From assembly GCA_028868995.1 (NCBI GenBank), contig JAGWTH010000020.1, forward strand, positions 1 through 64,000: a DNA stretch of 64,000 bases. The letters run 5' to 3'. Positions 54,999-62,295 of this stretch are shown here, piece by piece. The DNA is from Burkholderiales bacterium. Its GTDB lineage: Bacteria; Pseudomonadota; Gammaproteobacteria; Burkholderiales; Burkholderiaceae_C. The position numbers and the translations under genes were made by a program. Every line of letters begins with the position of its first letter. Within the stretch, counting starts at the first letter, position 1. The notes under the pieces are model-generated. The model was not told the DNA's origin and did not search any database. It was given only the letters and a program-made list of their open reading frames with translations.

Positions 54999-55034
54999 AA
55001 CTACATGGTCGTCCCACGCAGAACTACATAGTCG
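54999..55034. promoter_or_regulatory. Direct repeats AACTACATxGTCG
   Basis: AACTACATGGTCG (54999-55011) and AACTACATAGTCG (55022-55034) are 23 bases apart, about two helical turns, upstream of the NarX-like kinase gene. Probable regulator binding site; which regulator is not known. Confidence 0.4.
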
Positions 55035-55126
55035 CGCGTGCGTGACACGCGCGAGCATGGAGGCCATACGGGAAGCCATGCCGGACGAGGGCGGCAAGTC
55101 CCGGAAGCCGCGACAGGAGGGCCGAC

Positions 55127-55939
55127 ATGTTCCAACCCATTCAACCAGGAGTTTCATCCCGCTTCCCGGGGGAGCGCGGCACGCGCGGCCTGGGACTGCG
55201 CGGCGCCGACCGGGGCTTCGCCGGGCGCTTCGCTCCGCGGGCCGACGGCCCCCTGCCGGTCGCGGCTGCGGTGACCGCCGCCGTGGAGCAGGAGCGGGCG
55301 CGGGTGGCCCACGAGCTCCACGATGACGTGACCCAGGCGCTGTTCGCGCTGAAGATCGATTGCGCCTGGCTGCGCCAGAACCTCCAGCGCGATCCCCGCC
55401 GAGCGCTGCAGCGCCTGGAAGCCATGCAGGCGCTGCTGGATGGCTCGGCCGCCTCGGTGCGGCGCATCGCCACCGGTCTGCGGCCCCTGGCCCTGGCGGA
55501 GCAAGGGCTGGCCCCGGCGATCGAAAGGCTGGTTCGCGAGTTCCTCGCCTGCACCGGGACGCGTTGCGATCTCTACCTCGCGGGGGACCTGGGCCTGCAC
55601 GAGCCCTACGCGTCCACCCTGTTCCGCCTGGTCCAGGAGGCCCTGGCCAATGCGCGCAAGCATGCCGACGCGAAGGAGGTCACGGTGAACATCTCCCGGC
55701 AGGGGGACCTGCTGTCGTTCTGCGTGCGTGATGACGGCAAGGGGTTTTCGCCGCGCGCGGCCCAGCGTGCCGACGCGATGGGCCTCGCCGGCATGCAGGA
55801 ACGGGTGCATCTGGTCGGGGGGGAGCTGCTCGTGTCGAGCACGCCCGGCGGCGGCACGATGGTCGCCGGCTGCATGCGCGTCGACCCGCAGCCGGACGCC
55901 GACCCGGAACAGCGAGGAGGCGACCGTGGGCTGCTGTGA
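55127..55939 (+). CDS. Soluble histidine kinase (NarX/HisKA_3 type)
   Basis: 270 residues. No membrane helix: an N-terminal 45 residues of low complexity lead to the HisKA_3 block ARVAHELHDDVTQALFALKI (His62/His65 candidate, with HD pair) and an ATPase domain (about 170-265) with N box EALANARKHADA, G1 DDGKGFSPRA and GMQERVHLVGGEL. The start is fixed by ACAGGAGGGCCGACATG. It is followed by a small protein and by a LuxR regulator without the usual acid pocket. It may take a signal from the upstream system. Confidence 0.87.
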   Translation: MFQPIQPGVSSRFPGERGTRGLGLRGADRGFAGRFAPRADGPLPVAAAVTAAVEQERARVAHELHDDVTQALFALKIDCAWLRQNLQRDPRRALQRLEAMQALLDGSAASVRRIATGLRPLALAEQGLAPAIERLVREFLACTGTRCDLYLAGDLGLHEPYASTLFRLVQEALANARKHADAKEVTVNISRQGDLLSFCVRDDGKGFSPRAAQRADAMGLAGMQERVHLVGGELLVSSTPGGGTMVAGCMRVDPQPDADPEQRGGDRGLL

Positions 55940-56078
55940 CGGTCACTGCCAAGACGAAGGCAGGAACTGCAGCGGCGCGCACCAGGCCACGCGCGTGGCG
56001 ATGCGCCGCTTGTGGCTGCCGCTGCTGTGTTTCCTGGCGATCACGGCCTGGGCCGTGCTCACCGGTCCCTCGGCATGA
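55926..56078 (+). CDS. Tiny Cys-rich membrane protein
   Basis: 50 residues from a GTG preceded by a perfect GAGGAGG ribosome site, overlapping the 3' end of the kinase gene by 14 bases. The N-terminus has a compact cysteine motif (CCDGHCQDEGRNC), followed by a basic turn and one membrane helix (LWLPLLCFLAITAWAVLTG). Not recognised. The Cys cluster facing the cytoplasm could bind a metal or a thiol signal. Translational coupling with the kinase suggests a sensing or modulating role. It is too short for most gene finders. Confidence 0.55.
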   Translation: MGCCDGHCQDEGRNCSGAHQATRVAMRRLWLPLLCFLAITAWAVLTGPSA

Positions 56079-56148
56079 ATTTTGTTCGGGGGGACCGCGG
56101 CTGTCCGAGGGCATCCGGGCCGGTCGCCCCCCCAGTTGGAGAGAAGAA

Positions 56149-56916
56149 ATGAAATTCCTTGAAGAAACGAGCGAGCGCTACCTGGCACAGGACATCGTGC
56201 CCGGCGCTCCGGAGCACGCGCCCGCCGCTTCCGGCGCGCCCGTGCAGGTCTACCTCGTGGCACAGCCGCTGGTGGGATGGGGCCTGCAGCGCATGGTGCA
56301 GACGGCCGGGCCGCGCTTCCAGCTGGCCGGCGTGTCCGCGCGCCTCGAGGAGTCGCTGCCCATCCTCGAACGCAGCCTGCCCGACGTGGTCGTGCTCGAC
56401 TTCGACGACGGTTACGGCGTGGAGGACCTGCGCGATGCCTACCATGCGATGCGCGCGAAGGTGCTGGTGCTCACGGGTGTCACGGACCCGGCGTTTCTCA
56501 CCCAGCTGCTCCATGCCGGCGCCACCGGCGTGCTGCAGAAGCGCGAGGCGCCGGCGGCCCTCCTTCGGGCCATCGACACGGTCGGCGCGGGCCGCGTCTT
56601 CGCCACCGAGTCGGCCACCGATCGCCTGTTCGAGGTGGCCGCGCGCAGCGCGGCCCGGCGCCAGGACGGAGACGCCAGCCGCATCGCGAGCCTGACCCTG
56701 CGCGAGCGCCAGACCATCGCCGCCGTCACCTCCGATGCCTCGGCGCCGGTCAAGGTGATCGCCGGGCGGCTGTGCATCAGCGAGCACACGCTGCGCAACC
56801 ACCTGACCTCGATCTACTCCAAGCTGGGCGTGACGGGGCGCCTGGCGCTGCACGCTTACGCAGACCAGCATGCGCTCAAGGGCGCTGCCGCGCGGATGGG
56901 GCGCGACGCCCGCTGA
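56149..56916 (+). CDS. LuxR-type regulator with degenerate receiver domain
   Basis: 255 residues from the ATG at 56149, with GGAGAGAAGAA ahead; the frame is open to 55936. The receiver (about 33-150) has the central Asp84 (VVLDFDD) and Lys (LQKRE), but the usual acidic pair at the top of strand 1 is missing (VQVYLVAQPL), so it may not be phosphorylated. C-terminal LuxR helix-turn-helix near residues 180-245 (SLTLRERQTIAAVTSDASAP and ISEHTLRNHLTSIYSKLGV). It is downstream of the kinase and the Cys-rich protein and 72 bases upstream of the PilZ-like gene that precedes wecB-nfrB, so it may control that cluster. Confidence 0.85.
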   Translation: MKFLEETSERYLAQDIVPGAPEHAPAASGAPVQVYLVAQPLVGWGLQRMVQTAGPRFQLAGVSARLEESLPILERSLPDVVVLDFDDGYGVEDLRDAYHAMRAKVLVLTGVTDPAFLTQLLHAGATGVLQKREAPAALLRAIDTVGAGRVFATESATDRLFEVAARSAARRQDGDASRIASLTLRERQTIAAVTSDASAPVKVIAGRLCISEHTLRNHLTSIYSKLGVTGRLALHAYADQHALKGAAARMGRDAR

Positions 56917-56987
56917 TGCGCCGCCGGCCGTCGCGTCCCGTGCCCGGCCCACGGGACATCCCCCCACAAAAAAGGGTGGGATCGACC

Positions 56988-57305
56988 ATGGTCCGCGCAC
57001 CCGCGGCCCGGTCACACTTCCGCATGCGACCGATGGCCAGGACCCACGATTCCGAGAACTTCCGCCTGCAGCTGCAGCTGCCGGACGGCAGTCCGGCGGT
57101 CGCGACCGAGCTCGATGCCTCGGGCATGCTGCTCGAGACTTCCGCGCGCCTGCGGCCGGGCCAGGAGCTCGCCTTCGAACTGCGCGCGCCCGACTCCCAT
57201 CTCGTCTTCGTCGTGCACGGCGAGATCGTCTCCGTGCACCGCTACGGCGCGCTGCTGCGCGCGCGCGTCCACTTCAACGACCTGAGCCTGCGCGGCGCGC
57301 ACTGA
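56988..57305 (+). CDS. PilZ-like protein (putative c-di-GMP receptor)
   Basis: 105 residues. The start follows GGGTGGG. A basic RPMAR (R-x3-R) lies near residues 14-18, and then ELDASGML, which resembles the D/N-x-S-x-x-G of PilZ but with G directly after Ser. A beta-barrel-like alternation follows (LRPGQELAFELRA, HLVFVVHGEIVSVH). PilZ proteins bind c-di-GMP through the RxxxR and DxSxxG motifs; here both look partly degenerate. Position just upstream of wecB-nfrB-nfrA, whose E. coli counterparts are c-di-GMP controlled, supports the reading. I judge it plausible, not proven. Confidence 0.55.
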   Translation: MVRAPAARSHFRMRPMARTHDSENFRLQLQLPDGSPAVATELDASGMLLETSARLRPGQELAFELRAPDSHLVFVVHGEIVSVHRYGALLRARVHFNDLSLRGAH

Positions 57306-57539
57306 GCCGCTCGCGGCGCGCGCCTTCCCCGGCCCGCGAGGACGCACTCCGGGGCGGGTGCGACTTCCTTCACGCACCTCCTGCCTCTCCATGACATCAC
57401 CGGGACAGGTGTCCTGGGAAGTCGGGAGGCTTCGCCCGCGCGCGTGCCGCGACGGCTGCGTACATTTTTTTGCATGTGTTCGCCGTGCGTCGAGAGCTCG
57501 TCGCGACGCGGCGCGCGCCTCCTTCCAACCGAGGACCCC

Positions 57540-58721
57540 ATGAGCCAACGCACCATCGCCATCGTCGCCGGCACCCGTCCCGAAATCATCAAGCTCGCCC
57601 CCGTGTACCGGACCCTGCGCATGAGCGACGACATGGACGTCCGCTGGATCCACACGGGCCAGCACGCCGACATGGCGTGGGACATGCTCCGCTGCTTCGG
57701 CATCGTCCCGGACGCGCAACTGCACCGCACGGGAACCACGCTGGAGGAATTCAGCACGGGCTGCCGGACGCAGCTCGACGTCCTGCGCTCCCGCGAAGCC
57801 TGGGATGCCTGCGTCGTCCAGGGCGACACCGAGAGCGCGTTCGTCGGGGCGCTGTCTTCGTTCTACGGGCGGGTGCCGGTGGTGCACGTGGAAGCGGGCC
57901 TGCGGACGCGCGACCTGGAGCGCCCGTTCCCGGAAGAGGGCATCCGCCAGATGATCAGCCGCATCGCGGCGCTGCACCTGGCGCCGACCGAGCGCGCGCG
58001 CCAGGCGCTGCTGGCCGAAGGCGTGGAGCCGCAGCGCATCCGCGTCACCGGCAACACGGTCGTCGACGCCCAGCTGTGGGTCTGCTCGCTGTACGGCATC
58101 CGCCGCCAGCAGGGGCCCGACCGCGGGCACATCCTGGTGACCGCCCACCGGCGCGAGCACTGGGGCCGGGACATGGAGGAGACATTCCATGCGGTGGCCG
58201 ACATTGCCGCGGCCTATCCGGCCACGCACGTCCTGTTTCCCGTGCACCTCAACCCGGCGGTCCAGAAGCCGGCCCGGGAGATCCTCGGCCGGCTGCCGAA
58301 CGTGTCGCTGGTGGCGCCGCTGGACTACCTCGGCATGCAACGGGCGCTGGCCAACGCGCGCCTGCTGCTGACCGACTCGGGCGGGCTGCAGGAGGAGGCG
58401 CCGACCTTCCACGTTCCCACGCTGGTGCTGCGGCGCGAGACGGAGCGGCCCGAGGCGGTCGAGGCCGGCTGCGCGGAACTGGTCGGTCCTGGCCGCGCGG
58501 ACATCGTGGCCGCCACCCGCCGCCTCATGGACGACCCCGACGCCGCCGCCGCCATGCGGGATGTCGCCAATCCCTTCGGCGACGGCCATGCGGCCGAGCG
58601 GGTCCTGCAGGCGATGCAGGAGCTCCTGGGCCTGCAGCGTGCGCGGCCTCAGCTGCAGGTGCTGCGCGGCGTCGGCGCCGGCGCGGTCGCGGCACGGCAC
58701 CAGCCCCACGGCCGCGCTTGA
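57540..58721 (+). CDS. wecB: UDP-N-acetylglucosamine 2-epimerase (non-hydrolysing)
   Basis: 393 residues. Converts UDP-GlcNAc to UDP-ManNAc. The family blocks are all there: GTRPEIIKLAP, HTGQH, VQGDTESAFVG, VHVEAGLRT, PFPEEGIRQ, VTGNTVVDA, VTAHRREHWG and LTDSGGLQEEAP. The start is the ATG at 57540 at the end of a GGACCCC stretch; the upstream frame is open but not family-like. In E. coli the wecB product feeds both the common antigen and the N4 glycan receptor; here the gene is immediately upstream of nfrB, so it should supply UDP-ManNAc for that polymer. The C-terminal 25 residues are a low-complexity extension. Confidence 0.95.
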   Translation: MSQRTIAIVAGTRPEIIKLAPVYRTLRMSDDMDVRWIHTGQHADMAWDMLRCFGIVPDAQLHRTGTTLEEFSTGCRTQLDVLRSREAWDACVVQGDTESAFVGALSSFYGRVPVVHVEAGLRTRDLERPFPEEGIRQMISRIAALHLAPTERARQALLAEGVEPQRIRVTGNTVVDAQLWVCSLYGIRRQQGPDRGHILVTAHRREHWGRDMEETFHAVADIAAAYPATHVLFPVHLNPAVQKPAREILGRLPNVSLVAPLDYLGMQRALANARLLLTDSGGLQEEAPTFHVPTLVLRRETERPEAVEAGCAELVGPGRADIVAATRRLMDDPDAAAAMRDVANPFGDGHAAERVLQAMQELLGLQRARPQLQVLRGVGAGAVAARHQPHGRA

Positions 58722-58732
58722 GAGGCCATGCG

Positions 58733-60364
58733 ATGAGCCTGCCCGACTTCCTCGCGCAGATCGCCGGCGCCATGGAGGCGCTGACGGCCGTGCTGCTCGT
58801 GGTGATCCTCGCGTCGTCCCTGGACGACGCCTTCCTTGACGTCAACTACTGGGTGCGCCGGCTGCGGCGTCCGCGCGGCTGGCCGGTGCGTCCGCACGCA
58901 TCCGCCCAGGCCCTGCGCGCCCTCCCCGAGGTGCCCATGGCGATCATGGTCCCGGCCTGGCATGAAAGCGACGTCATCGCCGCCATGCTGGACAACCTGA
59001 TCCGGCGCCAGGAGTACGACGACTACGTCGTTTTCGTGGGCACCTACCCGAACGATCCGCAGACCATCGCCGAGGTCGAGCGCATGGCGGCCTTGCACCC
59101 GCGGGTGCGGCGGGTGGATGTCGGCCATCCCGGGCCGACCTGCAAGGCGGACTGCCTCAATGCCATCGTCGAGGAGATCTTCCGCCACGAGCGGGTTGCC
59201 AAGCGCAAGTTCCACGGCATCGTGATGCACGACAGCGAGGACGTGCTGCATTCGCTGGAGCTGCGCTATTTCTCGGCTGCGCTCGCGCACTTCGACATGG
59301 TGCAGATCCCTGTAGTGGCGCTGGAGCGCGGGGTGCACGCCCTCGTGGCCGGGACCTACATGGACGAATTCGCGGAGTCGCACGCGAAGGAGATGCTGGT
59401 GCGCGAGGCGATGTGCGGCAGCATCCCCTCGGCCGGCGTCGGCACCTGCTTCTCGCGCGCGGCGATCCGGGCCCTGTGGGACCGGTCGGAGGGGGAGCCC
59501 TACCGCACCGACAGCCTGACCGAGGACTACGAGATCGGGATGCGCCTGGCGGAGCTGGGCCTGCGATCGAGCTTCGAGGTGGTGGACATCGTCGAGGACG
59601 GGCCGGGCGCGCCGTCGCAGGCGCTCGTGCCCGAAACCGAGAGGCTGCTGTCCGTGCGCGAGTTCTTCCCGGCGAGCTTCCGCGCGGCCTACCGGCAGAA
59701 GGCGCGCTGGATCCTGGGCATCGGCCTGCAGTCGTGGGAACAGATGCCGATGCGCGGCCGGTCCGCCGGGGACATCTACATGATGCTGCACGACCGCAAG
59801 GGGGTGGTGACCGCCTTCGTGCCGCCGGTGGCCTACCTGATCCTGCTCTACGCAATGCTGCTGGAGGGGGCGACCGCAGCCGACCTGATCCCCGCGCCCT
59901 CCGGCGGCCTGCTCGGCGCCAGTGCCGCCTGGATGGCCCTCGTCTACGTCAACGGCAGCCTGCTCGCGGTGCGCTGCGTGCAGCGGGCGTACTTCACCAC
60001 CTCCATCTACGGCTGGAAGCAGGGCATCGCGGCGATCCCGCGCATGGTGGTGGGCAACTTCGTCAACTGCATGGCGGCCGCGCGGGCCTGGCGCCTGTAC
60101 CTCGTGCACCGCCTGGCACGCCGCCCCCTGGCCTGGGAGAAGACCGCGCACCAGTTTCCGGACCTCCCCGAACCCGAGGGGATGCCGGCGTTCGCCGCCG
60201 TGCCCCTGTCGGCCGGCCGCCCCGCGCTGGCGCTGGTTCCGGGCTCCGCGCCGCCCGGCCGCCCGGCCAGCCATCCCCTGCCGCACATGCCGCGCCGGCG
60301 GGTGCCGCACGCATCCGCGGCGGCCGAACCGGACCTCGGCCCGCAACGCATTCCCCACCCCTGA
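58733..60364 (+). CDS. nfrB: NfrB-like glycosyltransferase (phage N4 adsorption protein B homolog)
   Basis: 543 residues. Family-2 glycosyltransferase in the inner membrane: membrane helix at about residues 12-30, cytoplasmic GT2 core at about 70-300 with VMHDSED (DxD-like), LTEDYEIG and the processivity motif RQKARW (about 321-326), then several membrane helices (about 365-480). E. coli NfrB is longer and ends in a c-di-GMP-sensing MshEN domain; this protein ends in a Pro/Arg-rich tail with no such domain. The ATG at 58733 is chosen over an out-of-frame ATG at 58728; the frame starts 12 bases after the wecB stop. NfrB polymerises N-acetylmannosamine in E. coli. Confidence 0.92.
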   Translation: MSLPDFLAQIAGAMEALTAVLLVVILASSLDDAFLDVNYWVRRLRRPRGWPVRPHASAQALRALPEVPMAIMVPAWHESDVIAAMLDNLIRRQEYDDYVVFVGTYPNDPQTIAEVERMAALHPRVRRVDVGHPGPTCKADCLNAIVEEIFRHERVAKRKFHGIVMHDSEDVLHSLELRYFSAALAHFDMVQIPVVALERGVHALVAGTYMDEFAESHAKEMLVREAMCGSIPSAGVGTCFSRAAIRALWDRSEGEPYRTDSLTEDYEIGMRLAELGLRSSFEVVDIVEDGPGAPSQALVPETERLLSVREFFPASFRAAYRQKARWILGIGLQSWEQMPMRGRSAGDIYMMLHDRKGVVTAFVPPVAYLILLYAMLLEGATAADLIPAPSGGLLGASAAWMALVYVNGSLLAVRCVQRAYFTTSIYGWKQGIAAIPRMVVGNFVNCMAAARAWRLYLVHRLARRPLAWEKTAHQFPDLPEPEGMPAFAAVPLSAGRPALALVPGSAPPGRPASHPLPHMPRRRVPHASAAAEPDLGPQRIPHP

Positions 60365-60381
60365 CCCGCAGAGGAAGTTCC

Positions 60382-60645
60382 ATGAAACCTGCCCTGAAGC
60401 GCATGGCGGCCATGCTTGTCGCCACCCTCTCCGTCGCGGCCTCCCTGGCCCAGCCCGTGAAGCCGCCGCCGCTGCCGGCCGGATCGGAGCTCGCCCGGCC
60501 CCAGCCCGGCATGAACGAGCCGGAGCGCAAGCGCATGCACCGCGCGCACAAGCAGCCGCACCCGCGCGACTACCGCGTGGACGACAGCGTGCAACCTCCT
60601 CCGCCCGCAACGCCGGGCAGCAGGAACCCCAACGCGGGCCGGTGA
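60382..60645 (+). CDS. Small secreted Pro-rich basic protein of the nfr cluster
   Basis: 87 residues, with AGAGGAAG ahead of the ATG. Signal peptide about residues 1-23 (core MLVATLSVAASLA, cleavage at SLA-QP). The mature part is short, Pro-rich, with a basic middle (ERKRMHRAHKQPHPRDYR) and no cysteine. Not recognised. It sits between nfrB and the deacetylase-like gene, 17 and 10 bases from them, so it is a member of the operon. A small periplasmic partner, possibly holding an anionic or amino polymer, is a guess. Confidence 0.65.
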   Translation: MKPALKRMAAMLVATLSVAASLAQPVKPPPLPAGSELARPQPGMNEPERKRMHRAHKQPHPRDYRVDDSVQPPPPATPGSRNPNAGR

Positions 60646-60655
60646 GGAGCACGCC

Positions 60656-62287
60656 ATGAACCGCTTCGTCCGCTTCCTCCTCGTCGCCTGCGCGCTCTGC
60701 GCGTCCTTCCTGGCCGCTCCCGCGCAGGCCGGCCCCCGGGTGCTGGCCCTCTACGACGCTCCCCAGGGCACCCCCTACGACAAGCTGGGCTTCGCCTACG
60801 CCATCATGCTGCGCAACCTGCTGGGCCACTTCGACGCCCAGGTGGACCTGCAACCGGTCGGCAGCTACACCGCCGGGTCGCTCGCCAACTACGACGCGAC
60901 CTTCTACCTCGGCGCCATCTACGACAACCCGATCCCGGCGGCCTTCCTCGCGGACGCGGCCGTCGCCACGAAACCGCTGGTCTGGTTCAAGTACAACCTG
61001 TGGCAGCTCGCCTGGAACAGCGCCTACAACTTCCAGGCCACCCGAGGCATCGCCTTCCAGGGGCTGCGCGGATTCAACGCGCCCCCCTCGGCGGCGAACC
61101 CCAGCCCGGGATTCTTCGACACGGTGAAGTTCAAGGGCCTGAACTTCGTCAAGTACTACGCCTTCAACAGCGCGACCGGCGTCGTCAGCGCGGACCCGGA
61201 CATCGGCGTGACGGCGGTGACCGACCCGACGAAAGCCACCGTGCCGGTGAGCGTGGCCAACTCCGTCACCGGCGAAGTCGCTCCCTACATGATTCGCTCC
61301 GGCAACTTCTGGTACGTGGCCGACATGCCCTTCAGCTTCATCGGCCCGCGCGACCGGTACCTGGTCTTCGCGGACCAGCTGCATGACATGCTGGGCATCA
61401 ACCATGCCGAGAGCCACCAGGCCATGGTGCGACTGGAGGACGTGGGCGCGATGGTCACCGTCAGCTCGATGAAGAAGCTCTCGGACTACCTGTACCAGCG
61501 GCACATCCCGTTCTCGGTCGCCGTCATTCCCCACTACATGGACCCGCTGGGTGTCTACAACGGCGGCGTGCCGATGGACGTTTCGCTGTCCCAGGCGACC
61601 AACCTGAAGACCTCGCTCGACTACGCGCTGCAGCGCGGCGGCGACCTGGTGATGCACGGCTTCACGCACCAGTACGACGCGATGCGCAACCCGCACACCG
61701 GGGTGAGCGGGGACGACTTCGAGTTCTGGAACATCGTGGCCAACTCGCCGGTGGCGGAGGACTCCACGTCCTGGACGCTCGGCCGCCTGAACTCGGGCCT
61801 GACCGAGCTCACCGCCAACGGCTACAAGGTGTTCGCCTGGGAGACTCCGCACTACCAGGCCTCGGCCACCGCCTCGCGCGCCTTCGCGCAGAAGTTCGCC
61901 AAGACCTACCAGCGGGTCGTGTACTACACGGCCGACCAGCCGGACTTCACCGCCTCGGTGGCCCGCGACTACGCGGTGGGCCAGATCTTCCCGTACCCGG
62001 TCCGCACGGACTACTACGGCCAGCGGGTGCTGCCGGAAAGCCTGGGCAACATCGAGTACGACATCCACCTGATCGACCCGACGTCGAACTACAACTACAC
62101 GGCCCAGGACATCATCACCAACGCGGCCTACGTCAAGACCGTGCGTGACGGCGTCGCCTCCTGGTTCTTCCATCCGTTCTGGCTCGACCCCGACCTGGGC
62201 GTTCCGGGCTTCACGGACTTCAAGACCACCATCACCGGCATCACCAACCTGGGCTTCACCTGGGTGCGCGCCAGCACCCTGCCCTAG
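60656..62287 (+). CDS. DUF2334 polysaccharide deacetylase-like protein
   Basis: 543 residues. Signal peptide about 1-25 (cleavage at AQA-GP), so periplasmic or outer-leaflet. The N-terminal half is a Rossmann-like domain (VLALYDAPQGTPYDKLGF, YLGAIYDNPIP), as in PelA-like proteins. The C-terminal half is a carbohydrate-esterase-4-like domain: MVRLEDVG near residue 259 (metal Asp), SVAVIPHY, MHGFTHQYDAM (His pair) and SWFFHPFW. These are the DUF2334 motifs. It would remove acetyl groups from a secreted N-acetyl sugar polymer. Its place between nfrB and nfrA suggests the polymer is the ManNAc product, which is an inference. Confidence 0.85.
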   Translation: MNRFVRFLLVACALCASFLAAPAQAGPRVLALYDAPQGTPYDKLGFAYAIMLRNLLGHFDAQVDLQPVGSYTAGSLANYDATFYLGAIYDNPIPAAFLADAAVATKPLVWFKYNLWQLAWNSAYNFQATRGIAFQGLRGFNAPPSAANPSPGFFDTVKFKGLNFVKYYAFNSATGVVSADPDIGVTAVTDPTKATVPVSVANSVTGEVAPYMIRSGNFWYVADMPFSFIGPRDRYLVFADQLHDMLGINHAESHQAMVRLEDVGAMVTVSSMKKLSDYLYQRHIPFSVAVIPHYMDPLGVYNGGVPMDVSLSQATNLKTSLDYALQRGGDLVMHGFTHQYDAMRNPHTGVSGDDFEFWNIVANSPVAEDSTSWTLGRLNSGLTELTANGYKVFAWETPHYQASATASRAFAQKFAKTYQRVVYYTADQPDFTASVARDYAVGQIFPYPVRTDYYGQRVLPESLGNIEYDIHLIDPTSNYNYTAQDIITNAAYVKTVRDGVASWFFHPFWLDPDLGVPGFTDFKTTITGITNLGFTWVRASTLP

Positions 62288-62295
62288 GAGAGTCC

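Noticed and set aside
57446-57471. GCCG-CGA-CGGC stem followed by seven Ts, as an intrinsic terminator before wecB
   Set aside because: The stem is only four pairs and the T-run begins 9 bases later. It may instead be part of the wecB promoter region, but no clear -35/-10 pair was found.
57306-57539. A c-di-GMP riboswitch in the gap before wecB
   Set aside because: I looked for the GEMM core sequences and did not find them; the gap is GC-rich with only a T-run near its end.
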